Below are positions 40,688 through 48,415 of a stretch of DNA of 64,000 bases, one piece after another (the stretch's first letter is position 1; each line of letters begins with the position of its first letter). The notes under the pieces are model-generated. The model was not told the DNA's origin. It ran no database searches and saw only the letters and a list, made by a program, of their open reading frames with translations. The stretch spans positions 186,001 through 250,000 of the forward strand of contig JAEUUG010000016.1 in NCBI GenBank assembly GCA_016787565.1. Direction: 5' to 3'. A program made the position numbers and the translations under genes. The DNA is from Cyclobacteriaceae bacterium. Its GTDB lineage: Bacteria; Bacteroidota; Bacteroidia; Cytophagales; Cyclobacteriaceae.

Positions 40688-42004
40688 ATGTTGCTGTCTG
40701 TTTTTCTGATTGGTTTATCTGCTTTTCAAACCAACTCTTCTACCATTGCTGACGGGTATACCAATCAATTGTCGGTTCATGCTGGCGACAGTATTGAATT
40801 ATACCTGAACGCCTACCAGGATGAACCTCACCAACTAATTCGTCTATTTGATTTGAGTGGAAAAGAAGTAGCACGTTATACTGTAGCTATAATTGTTCAG
40901 GATACTGCCCGAAGAAAACCATGGGAAAATGGCTTCAACTATAAGCGAAGCGCCACCGTTTTTATTCCCAATACACTTAAAAGTGGGGTCTATTTATGGG
41001 AAAACTCCATTCCCCTCATCATCAAAAGTCACCATCCTAAAATTGTGGTTGTCTATCCCTCCAATACTGAAAATGCATACAATGTTGCCGGAGGCAAAAG
41101 CCTTTATGATTTTAATTCAACAAATAAAAAACGAGCAGAAAAAGTTTCCTTTCTTCGCCCCATACCGCTCACCTATCATGCAGAAGAATTTTTACGGTGG
41201 ATGCACAAGCAGGATTTGTCCGATGTTGGCTACATCACCGATATGGATTTGGATAACTACCCAGAAATTAAAAAAGCTGAACTACTGATTATTCCGGGGC
41301 ACAGTGAATACTGGACGCTGGCAGCACGCAAAAATTTTGATCGCTTTGTAAACGATGGTAAAAATGCCCTAATCTTATCGGGCAATACCATGTGGTGGCA
41401 GGTTCGGTACAATGCAAAAAAAGATCAGTTGATCTGCTACCGCGATGCCAAAGACGATCCCATCAAATCTGCCAAACTAAAAACCATTAACTGGAATGAG
41501 CCTCAACTGGGCTATTCCATTTTAGGTTCGATTGGAGCCGACTTCTCTTTTGGAGGTTATGGCCGCAAACAAGACAAGGGTTGGGATGGCTATAAAATTA
41601 CATCACGCTCACCTTTACTCGAAGGTACTTCGCTTATAAAGGGAAGCATCCTTGCGCTGGCCAGCGATGAAGCAGATGGAGCGCCCATCGCTGCTTTTGA
41701 GCAGAATAGCATTCCACGTATTAACAGGCAAGCGCTCGGCTTTGAGCGAATCGAACTGGTAGGGTTCGATCTTGTTATGCGAGGTGGGAAAGAGGGTGTC
41801 GCAACCTGGATTGTTTTTAAGCGAACAAAATCCTCGGGCATAATTATTAACACGGCCAGCACAGATTGGTGCTCGTATCGGGGAATTGGCACCAACCCTG
41901 ACATACAAAAAATTACACTGACGATGATATCCAAACTACTCAAGAAAGAGAATGTATTTGGTCCGGATGAGGATATATTGATGCCTCCTGTACTGTTAAA
42001 CTAG
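40688..42004 (+). CDS. DMFase-large-subunit-like protein (C-terminal domain only)
   Basis: A 438-residue protein. N-terminal hydrophobic segment (1-13, weak signal) is followed by a beta domain (20-110; LSVHAGDSIELYLNAYQDEPHQLIRLFDLSG) and a glutamine-amidotransferase-like domain (120-435; VVVYPSNTENAYNVAGG, YITDMDLDNYPEIKKAELLIIPGHSEYWT, NALILSGNTMWWQVRY). This is the pattern of the C-terminal part of N,N-dimethylformamidase beta subunit, but that protein is about 760 residues, so here only the short form exists; the amidotransferase Cys is not obvious. Family by motifs is good; formamidase activity is not claimed. Confidence 0.75.
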   Translation: MLLSVFLIGLSAFQTNSSTIADGYTNQLSVHAGDSIELYLNAYQDEPHQLIRLFDLSGKEVARYTVAIIVQDTARRKPWENGFNYKRSATVFIPNTLKSGVYLWENSIPLIIKSHHPKIVVVYPSNTENAYNVAGGKSLYDFNSTNKKRAEKVSFLRPIPLTYHAEEFLRWMHKQDLSDVGYITDMDLDNYPEIKKAELLIIPGHSEYWTLAARKNFDRFVNDGKNALILSGNTMWWQVRYNAKKDQLICYRDAKDDPIKSAKLKTINWNEPQLGYSILGSIGADFSFGGYGRKQDKGWDGYKITSRSPLLEGTSLIKGSILALASDEADGAPIAAFEQNSIPRINRQALGFERIELVGFDLVMRGGKEGVATWIVFKRTKSSGIIINTASTDWCSYRGIGTNPDIQKITLTMISKLLKKENVFGPDEDILMPPVLLN

Positions 42005-42094
42005 CTAATTCAACGGGTTCATTTATTTCCACAGCCCCGGTGGAACTATTTCAAACCGGATGCTGTCTTGCTTTCAAGCCTAAAATCTACCCGC

Positions 42095-42868
42095 ATGCAG
42101 CGTGCTTATCGAAATATTTCACTCGGTTTAGTCGGTACAGTATTCACCTTGGTACTTTCCTCCTTTCATCCATCCAAAATTTCCGATAACGATCCGTTAG
42201 CCGAATTGACAATAACATTGTACCAATCCATCAATTTTGAGGATGTTGAAAAACCGGAATTTGATTTGTTTCAACGAACGATGATTGGTTATTATCAATT
42301 AACATCAACTGAAAAAATTTCCAACAAAAACATTATCACCATCATTGATTTCCGGAAATCATCCATTGAAAAAAGAATGTGGACCATCGATCTGGTGAAA
42401 AAAAGAATTGTATTTCATTCACTCGTAGCCCACGGGCGAAACACCGGAGATGAATATGCACGCTATTTTTCAAACGTGCCGAACTCCAACCAAAGCAGTC
42501 TTGGTTTTTTTACTACCGGAATTACTTATATAGGCAAACATGGAATTTCGCTTGTTCTGCACGGAATGGAACCCGGCATTAACGATCAGGCACAAAGTCG
42601 AGCGATCGTGATGCACGGTGCTGCTTATGTGAGTGAACAATACATCAAAAAAGTTGGTCGACTGGGCAGAAGTTTTGGTTGCCCGGCAGTGCCAATGGAA
42701 TCGTACAAAGAGATCATTCCAACATTAGCCGGAGGAACATTGCTGTTCATTTACTATCCTGATCAGGCTTATCATCAAAAGACAGCTTTCCACAATGCAG
42801 TTGAGGCTACCCGCTACCTTACAACACAATCCAACGAAGAGGTTACAAACCAAGAACATAGTTATTGA
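42095..42868 (+). CDS. L,D-transpeptidase-like protein (YkuD_2 type)
   Basis: A 257-residue exported protein; signal segment 7-25. The catalytic part (140-235) shows YIGKHGISLVLHGMEPG, AIVMHGAAYVS with the His motif and GRSFGCPAVP with catalytic Cys, the HxGxxxx-SxGCPA signature of the PF13645 group. It may cross-link peptidoglycan by 3-3 bonds or attach proteins; these members are less studied than Ldt proteins. ATG at 42095 is chosen. Its end overlaps the convergent YcbB-like gene by 26 bases, so two L,D-transpeptidase genes lie tail to tail. Confidence 0.87.
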   Translation: MQRAYRNISLGLVGTVFTLVLSSFHPSKISDNDPLAELTITLYQSINFEDVEKPEFDLFQRTMIGYYQLTSTEKISNKNIITIIDFRKSSIEKRMWTIDLVKKRIVFHSLVAHGRNTGDEYARYFSNVPNSNQSSLGFFTTGITYIGKHGISLVLHGMEPGINDQAQSRAIVMHGAAYVSEQYIKKVGRLGRSFGCPAVPMESYKEIIPTLAGGTLLFIYYPDQAYHQKTAFHNAVEATRYLTTQSNEEVTNQEHSY

Positions 42869-44465
42869 GATTTTTCCATACAACTTCATCCCATTTGTAG
42901 ATATCCTCACGAAGGTCCAATCGCCCATGCCGATCAGCGAAAGCTGTAAAATAAAAAATATGAATGGGCACAGGTTTTTTAATAATAAAGGTTTCCGTTT
43001 TCCCGGAATTTACTACCGCATCCATTTTTCGAAGTAGACGATCATCGTGGAGTACATATCGTGCCAGTGCAAATGGTTTCTCCAGCCGAATGCATCCGGA
43101 GCTTCTTGCCCGATAGGATTCGGAAAACAAAGCGCGATGATTTGTATCGTGAAGAAAAATGCTGTGGTGATTGGGGAAGTGAAACTTGATCAATCCCAGT
43201 GAATTATAATCTCCCGGATCCTGGCGGATGATATACGGAAAGTTTCGTTCTGTGAATTTTGACAATTGCACCTGAGTCTCCTCCACCTCAACGCCCTCGC
43301 GTGTAAAGAGGCGAAGGTTATTTTGTTTCAGGTACTCCGGATTTTTTCGAACAGCGGGCAAAACATCTTCTCTTAAAATTGTTGGAGGAACAGTCCACGT
43401 AGGATTGACGATCAGGTACTTTAGCGAACTGCTTAAGGTTGGTGTTCTTCGCTCCGGCCGGCCAACAATAACGTTCATGGCTAACACAACACTGTCATCT
43501 TCCCATACCTCCAGCGAATAGCCTGCAATATTGATCAAAACATAGTTGCTCCCGAGTTGTTGCGGCATCCAGCGGTACCGCTCTAAATTGATAATGATGG
43601 CCTTGATATAATCTTTTACCGATAGATTCATTGCCTTGAATGTTGATTTCCCGATAACACCATCATTCTTAATACCATGCTGTTGTTGAAAATTCTTTAC
43701 CACAATTGCCAACATCGAGTCATATTCCACACTCTCCAATGCTATCGTGAAAGGTGTTTGCAGTGACTCCAAAAGTCTTTTGCGGATAAGGGGCATACGG
43801 TCATCAATATCACCGGGCTTCACTATTTTTCCTTCCGGAATCGGCATCCAGCCACCGGCAGCTTCAACAGTTCGATAAAAATTCAATGCCCTTTTTAAGT
43901 TACGGTAACCTGCATAAGCAGGCTTCAATTGATTGAGCGACTCCTCAATACTTTGTTCGCGCAATGCATCCTGCAATAAAAGTTTAAGATCGGATGATCG
44001 TTTATCGGCTTCCCATTCGCGACCATAAAAAATTGTTGGATCCAGTTTACCGGAAAGCAAATGATGGGCATACGTTAGGAATGCATCGGTTAGGAGGATA
44101 TCAAAAGCAACATCTTCATCGGCACTTTTCCAGGTTAAACTCAACCTTTCTAAAGCGGCAAGATGATATTCCTGCGGATTCAATCCCTCAGCATAGGCCG
44201 TTTGTACCGATCGTATCAGCGATTGAATATTCTGTGCTTTTTTCCAGGCCACTTTATAGTGATTACCCTGATAAAAAGTAATGACCTCAACACGACTTAC
44301 AACTTCTTCATTGCCAATAACCAGCGTGCTTTTTGAAAGTGCTGTGGCTTGAATAATCTCCTTTAGTAAAGCATCCTTATTTTGCGCATAAACCGACACG
44401 GAAATGAAATGCACAACTGTTAATGCTATCCAAATTTTGTTGAATATGCTGAACTTCGATTTCAT
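42843..44465 (-). CDS. L,D-transpeptidase (YcbB/LdtD type)
   Basis: A 540-residue periplasmic protein. Signal peptide (ending SVYAQ, about 28), a scaffold part, a peptidoglycan-binding domain (about 225-285; FQQQHGIKNDGVIGKSTFKAMNL), and the catalytic YkuD domain (305-470) with YVLINIAGYSLEVWED, NPTWTVPPTIL, IFLHDTNHRALFSE and RARSSGCIRLEKP (catalytic Cys). Architecture is that of YcbB, which forms 3-3 peptidoglycan cross-links. Convergent with the YkuD_2-type gene. A CAAACCTA-type box lies 11 bases ahead of the start on the minus strand (TAGGTTTG). Confidence 0.94.
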   Translation of the reverse strand: MKSKFSIFNKIWIALTVVHFISVSVYAQNKDALLKEIIQATALSKSTLVIGNEEVVSRVEVITFYQGNHYKVAWKKAQNIQSLIRSVQTAYAEGLNPQEYHLAALERLSLTWKSADEDVAFDILLTDAFLTYAHHLLSGKLDPTIFYGREWEADKRSSDLKLLLQDALREQSIEESLNQLKPAYAGYRNLKRALNFYRTVEAAGGWMPIPEGKIVKPGDIDDRMPLIRKRLLESLQTPFTIALESVEYDSMLAIVVKNFQQQHGIKNDGVIGKSTFKAMNLSVKDYIKAIIINLERYRWMPQQLGSNYVLINIAGYSLEVWEDDSVVLAMNVIVGRPERRTPTLSSSLKYLIVNPTWTVPPTILREDVLPAVRKNPEYLKQNNLRLFTREGVEVEETQVQLSKFTERNFPYIIRQDPGDYNSLGLIKFHFPNHHSIFLHDTNHRALFSESYRARSSGCIRLEKPFALARYVLHDDRLLRKMDAVVNSGKTETFIIKKPVPIHIFYFTAFADRHGRLDLREDIYKWDEVVWKNLNNYVLGL

Positions 44466-44556
44466 GATGTGCTGTCAAACCTAATTAAAGGTCAGGCCCC
44501 TGAGGCTAACAAGGTATGACAAAAATCATGGCAACAAGAAGAAACGGAATGGCTTG

Positions 44557-44991
44557 TCAGTCGGCTTTCTTAAACTGCAATTTCACCTCAGTTCCCTGCA
44601 TTAAGAAAAGTGTGAGGTCTTTAATTTTATAGCTATCCACACTATTAAGTGCACTTAAAAAATGATGCTCACCATCGCCCGGACAGGCCATACGGGTACT
44701 GACCAACGGACTAAAAGATAGTTTGCCATTTTTAGCTGTATACGAACCTCCAATGGAATTGCACCCGGTAGTTCCAATAACTTTTCCGTCTGCTTTTCGG
44801 AACTCCAGCCGCGGTAACTCACGCATGTAGTCGGCTGTGTTAACTGGTTTTCCGTCTACCATTTCAAGCACCCATATATCGTTCAAAACATCTTGCGGAG
44901 TTGCTTCAGAAATTGCGGTAGATGTAGTTTTAATTGACTGACACGAAGCAGCCGCGATAAGAAGAAAAAGGGAAAGCGAAAGGTAATGCAT
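44557..44991 (-). CDS. META-domain lipoprotein (HslJ-like)
   Basis: A 144-residue lipoprotein. Lipobox IAAASC with Cys17. The META domain fills 37-142: IWVLEMVDGKPVN, PRLEFRKADGKVIGTTGCNSIGGSY, KLSFSPLVSTRMACPGD (the G-CN and T-MAC marks) and ALNSVDSYKI. HslJ relatives affect novobiocin or stress tolerance in E. coli; here function is unknown. Located 34 bases downstream of the haem-binding gene on the minus strand. Confidence 0.9.
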   Translation of the reverse strand: MHYLSLSLFLLIAAASCQSIKTTSTAISEATPQDVLNDIWVLEMVDGKPVNTADYMRELPRLEFRKADGKVIGTTGCNSIGGSYTAKNGKLSFSPLVSTRMACPGDGEHHFLSALNSVDSYKIKDLTLFLMQGTEVKLQFKKAD

Positions 44992-45025
44992 AAAATTTTT
45001 ATGTATGCTTTATGGGTAAGCAATG

Positions 45026-45487
45026 CTACTTCTTCTCAAGAGTAATAGGTAATGTCTTCATCCAGGTGTTAATTGCTTCACGATCATTGGCTGATATTCG
45101 GGCCTCCTGATGAAGAAAGGTGTACGAATCCAGTGGCATCCATCCATCGTTCACCGCCTCTGAAATTTCTTCCAGTTTATGCGCAGCTTTTTTTGGATCA
45201 TAGGTTTTAAATTCTGAAAAATTCAAATGCTCCTTGCCATCGTGAATGTGGGCTGCCATCCACCATCCAATGGGCTGTATATAATTATACCAGGGATACT
45301 GTGTATTGTGACTGTGACAGTCATAACATTTCTCAATAAATATCTGGTGGACATCAGTACTAATGGCATACGTTTTACTGATATCATTTTCACTGATTCC
45401 TTCGGCTGTATTTTTGGTGGGCTGAATCACCTGCATCAGGATAATTAAAATAATTAACCCGTTGATTATTTTTCGTGAGCGCTTCAT
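45026..45487 (-). CDS. Haem-binding-domain protein (single CxxCH)
   Basis: A 153-residue protein with a TM or signal segment (7-20; GLIILIILMQVIQP) and one CYDCHSH motif that fits a covalent c-type haem, then WWMAAHIHDGKEHLNFSEFKTYDPKKAAHKLEE, ending in a helical part with NDREAINTWM. Bacteroidota have many such single-domain haem-binding proteins. Likely periplasmic electron or haem carrier. ATG at 45487 is used; a TTG at 45508 adds seven residues. Co-directional with the META gene. Confidence 0.88.
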   Translation of the reverse strand: MKRSRKIINGLIILIILMQVIQPTKNTAEGISENDISKTYAISTDVHQIFIEKCYDCHSHNTQYPWYNYIQPIGWWMAAHIHDGKEHLNFSEFKTYDPKKAAHKLEEISEAVNDGWMPLDSYTFLHQEARISANDREAINTWMKTLPITLEKK

Positions 45488-45527
45488 ACAAATTGGCTTT
45501 AATCTCAATAAAATATACCTGATTGGC

Positions 45528-46178
45528 TTACGGTTTCAAAATTGATTTAGTCTGCCAATTGAATTTTACAGATAAAAGTCGGATCAGGAATGCACTGCCA
45601 ATGGCAATCAGGGCCGCTAGCGTTTCATCAAGCTGAAGCATCACTACGGATGAAACAAAAATAACACAACCTAAAATTGCTGCTCCCGCATAGTATTGGC
45701 CCGGTTTAAATATGATAGGCTCTTCCCGGATCAACACATCGCGGATTAATCCAGCCCCAGTTGCATTGAATACACCCACAAGCACGGCAGCCAGCGGAAC
45801 AAGTCCGGCTAACAGTGCCGCCTGAGCGCCAACAACTCCATACATACCTAATCCCAATGCATCTACCAGAAGGATGGTGCGCCTCATCCGGCTTAGCGAT
45901 CCATGAAAAATCAAGGAAAGGAAAAACGCAACAAGAATGACCAGCAGGTATTTTGAATCCGTAACGGCTTTGGGTGGACCAGCCTGAATAAAAATTGCAT
46001 CACGAATCAATCCTCCACCGATGCCTGAAAAAAAAGCAAGAATTAGCGCTCCCACAAAATCATAATTTTTCCGGATGGCAGCCAATGCGCCCGATACAGC
46101 AAATAAGAAAACAGCAACTAAATCAAATACAGCAAAGGTGGTACTGAAGGTAATGCGGTCAATCAGGGGTACTTCCAT
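45528..46178 (-). CDS. TRIC/YadS-type (UPF0126) membrane protein
   Basis: A 216-residue inner-membrane protein with about seven TM helices and an internal duplication: FFSGIGGGLIRDAIF and FNATGAGLIRDVLI are the two copies of the GGGxxRD motif. Bacterial TRIC-like members act as trimeric K+ channels or as glycine-uptake proteins (YadS/YicG). The start shows no signal. It lies 19 bases after the haem-binding gene's stop region and is divergent from the FMN gene. Role by family only. Confidence 0.9.
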   Translation of the reverse strand: MEVPLIDRITFSTTFAVFDLVAVFLFAVSGALAAIRKNYDFVGALILAFFSGIGGGLIRDAIFIQAGPPKAVTDSKYLLVILVAFFLSLIFHGSLSRMRRTILLVDALGLGMYGVVGAQAALLAGLVPLAAVLVGVFNATGAGLIRDVLIREEPIIFKPGQYYAGAAILGCVIFVSSVVMLQLDETLAALIAIGSAFLIRLLSVKFNWQTKSILKP

Positions 46179-46236
46179 GTCAATAGATTTTTGTGTGAAG
46201 TTAATGGGCCTGACGAAAATGCAAGATTGATTTTAT

Positions 46237-46244
46237 TATATTTG
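46237..46244 (+). promoter_or_regulatory. -7 box (TATATTTG) of the FMN glutamate-synthase-like gene
   Basis: TATATTTG fits TAnnTTTG exactly and ends 17 bases ahead of the ATG at 46262. A TTG is lacking at -33; the leader would be short. Confidence 0.45.
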
Positions 46245-46261
46245 GTATTATCCAAAAACCT

Positions 46262-47842
46262 ATGCGAAAAATTTTTGTCATCAGCAGTATTCTTGCAACA
46301 GCTTTACTCATTTTCTGGGGTTACTTCTGGCCTGATGTACTTCTCGGATTTGTGATTGTTGGGCCGCTCATTGTTATGGGAATTGTAGACATGGCACAAA
46401 GCCGGCAATCGCTAAGGCGGAATTTTCCGGTTGTGGGCCGACTGCGTTATGTCTTTGAAGATCTGCGACCAAAAATTCAACAGTACTTTGTTGAATCCGA
46501 TACAGATGGTGCACCCATCAACAGGATAGATCGGTCGGTTATTTATCAACGTGCCAAGAAACAAGTAGATACAACGCCTTTCGGCACCCAATTAAATGTG
46601 TATGCGGAAGGGTATGAATGGATGAGTCATTCTGTTGTACCCCACGATTTTCATAAAATGGATCATCAGCCACGCGTACTGGTTGGTAATAAAGATTGCA
46701 AGCAACCCTACAGTGCCAGCATATTAAACATTTCGGCAATGAGTTTTGGATCACTCAGCGGGAATGCTGTGGAGGCCCTGAATGCAGGCGCTAAAATTGG
46801 TGGCTTTGCGCACAATACAGGCGAAGGCGGCATTAGTCCTCATCACCTGTTGAATGGTGGCGATATTATCTGGCAAATCGGAACCGGTTATTTCGGTGCG
46901 CGCGATGAAGAGGGGAATTTTTCACCCGATGCGTTTCAGAAAAATGCCTCGCGACCAGAAGTCAAAATGATTGAACTTAAATTATCGCAGGGCGCCAAGC
47001 CCGGCCACGGAGGCATTCTCCCCGCCAAAAAGAATACGCCTGAAATTGCAGCTATCCGGTTGGTAAAAGCCGGCACCACTGTATTCTCTCCCCCGTTTCA
47101 TAGTGCGTTTACTACGCCACGGGAAATGATTCTCTTCATCAAAAAAATGCGAGATCTTTCAGGCGGCAAACCCGTTGGCTTTAAATTATGCATCGGCCGC
47201 AAAAGCGAATTTATATCCATGTGCAAAGCCATGGTAGAACTCGACACCTATCCAGACTTCATCACGGTAGATGGCGGAGAAGGAGGAACAGGTGCAGCGC
47301 CACCTGAATTTTCAAACTCCGTGGGTATGCCATTACTGGACGCCCTGGCTTTTGTTGATAATATGCTGAAAGGATTTAACATCCGGCACCACATTCGCAT
47401 CGATGCCTCCGGAAAAATTCTGACTGGTTTTCACATGATTCGCGCAATTGGATTAGGTGCCGATATGTGCAACAGTGCACGCGCCATGATGATGGCGTTG
47501 GGTTGTATTCAGGCATTGGAATGCAATAAGAATACCTGTCCCACGGGAGTAGCAACGCAAGATAAAGTCTTGATGAACGGCCTTGTAATTGATGATAAAA
47601 AAGTTCGGGTGGCCAATTATCACAAACATACTGTTGAGAGTTTTGTCGAGTTAATGGCGGCAGGGGGAATTGAAAATTCCAGCAAACTCAACAGGCATCA
47701 GATTTATAGAAGGGTATTTATGAATGAAGTACGCACACTTGCTGAAATTTATCCGGCTATACCGGTTGGCTCCATGCTTAGCGATAACTTGCCCGAACAA
47801 TATAAAATGTCATTTCAATCCGCCAGTGCAGATAAGTTTTAA
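46262..47842 (+). CDS. FMN-binding glutamate synthase-family protein
   Basis: A 526-residue protein with two N-terminal TM helices (4-24, 27-47), then an alpha-subunit (GltB FMN-barrel) domain: ILNISAMSFGSLSGNAVEALNAGAKIGGFAHNTGEGGISPHH, KPGHGGILPAKKNTPEIAAIR, FITVDGGEGGTGAAPPEF and CNKNTCPTGVATQD with the Cys cluster site. It lacks the amidotransferase and the C-terminal GXGXG domain, and it is membrane anchored. These stand-alone FMN proteins are widespread; activity not settled. No gltD is near. Confidence 0.9.
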   Translation: MRKIFVISSILATALLIFWGYFWPDVLLGFVIVGPLIVMGIVDMAQSRQSLRRNFPVVGRLRYVFEDLRPKIQQYFVESDTDGAPINRIDRSVIYQRAKKQVDTTPFGTQLNVYAEGYEWMSHSVVPHDFHKMDHQPRVLVGNKDCKQPYSASILNISAMSFGSLSGNAVEALNAGAKIGGFAHNTGEGGISPHHLLNGGDIIWQIGTGYFGARDEEGNFSPDAFQKNASRPEVKMIELKLSQGAKPGHGGILPAKKNTPEIAAIRLVKAGTTVFSPPFHSAFTTPREMILFIKKMRDLSGGKPVGFKLCIGRKSEFISMCKAMVELDTYPDFITVDGGEGGTGAAPPEFSNSVGMPLLDALAFVDNMLKGFNIRHHIRIDASGKILTGFHMIRAIGLGADMCNSARAMMMALGCIQALECNKNTCPTGVATQDKVLMNGLVIDDKKVRVANYHKHTVESFVELMAAGGIENSSKLNRHQIYRRVFMNEVRTLAEIYPAIPVGSMLSDNLPEQYKMSFQSASADKF

Positions 47843-47883
47843 GTTTCTGCACATACTTATTCGATGGATAATGGGTGAACCAA

Positions 47884-47891
47884 TATATTTG
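47884..47891 (+). promoter_or_regulatory. -7 box (TATATTTG) of the fRMsr/MutS-like pair
   Basis: TATATTTG fits TAnnTTTG exactly. At 20 bases upstream the sequence is TTC (one mismatch to TTG). The ATG is 32 bases past the box. Confidence 0.5.
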
Positions 47892-47923
47892 CCTTCCTGT
47901 TGAAGTCAGGATAATGAACAACC

Positions 47924-48415
47924 ATGGCCGAAGAACTTATCATAGCACCATCGCTCAGCAAGCAAGCGCGGTACAACACCCTTCTCCCCCAACTGGAAGC
48001 CCTGTTGGCGGATGAGACTGATTTGATTGCAAACCTTTCGAACATTGCAGCAGCCCTGAAACAAACCATGAATTTTTTCTGGGTTGGATTTTACATCGTG
48101 AAAGAAAACCAGCTTGTGCTGGGACCATTTCAGGGACCAATAGCCTGTACACGCATCAACTTTGGAAAAGGTGTTTGTGGCGCATCGTGGAAAGAAAAGC
48201 GAACGATACTTGTACCGAATGTCGATGAATTTCCCGGGCACATTGCCTGCAGCTCGGCCTCGAAATCAGAAATTGTACTTCCTGCCTTTACTGCACATGG
48301 CGATGTGGCGCTCGTTCTTGATGTGGACAGTGATCAACTCAATGATTTTGATGAACAGGATCAACACGCACTGGAAATCGTAATGCGTTTGGTGGAGCGT
48401 TCATTAAACAAATGA
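47924..48415 (+). CDS. msrC: Free methionine-(R)-sulfoxide reductase (GAF-domain fRMsr)
   Basis: A 163-residue GAF protein that reduces free methionine-R-sulfoxide with thioredoxin. Seen: NFFWVGFYIVKENQLVLGPFQG (GAF core), GPIACTRINFGKGVCGASW and FPGHIACSSASKSEIVLP, which hold the three family cysteines (equivalent to 84, 94, 118 in E. coli YebR). Length matches. The stop overlaps the next start by four bases (ATGA at 48412-48415), so translation is coupled to the MutS-like gene, a sign of stress-related function. Confidence 0.94.
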   Translation: MAEELIIAPSLSKQARYNTLLPQLEALLADETDLIANLSNIAAALKQTMNFFWVGFYIVKENQLVLGPFQGPIACTRINFGKGVCGASWKEKRTILVPNVDEFPGHIACSSASKSEIVLPAFTAHGDVALVLDVDSDQLNDFDEQDQHALEIVMRLVERSLNK

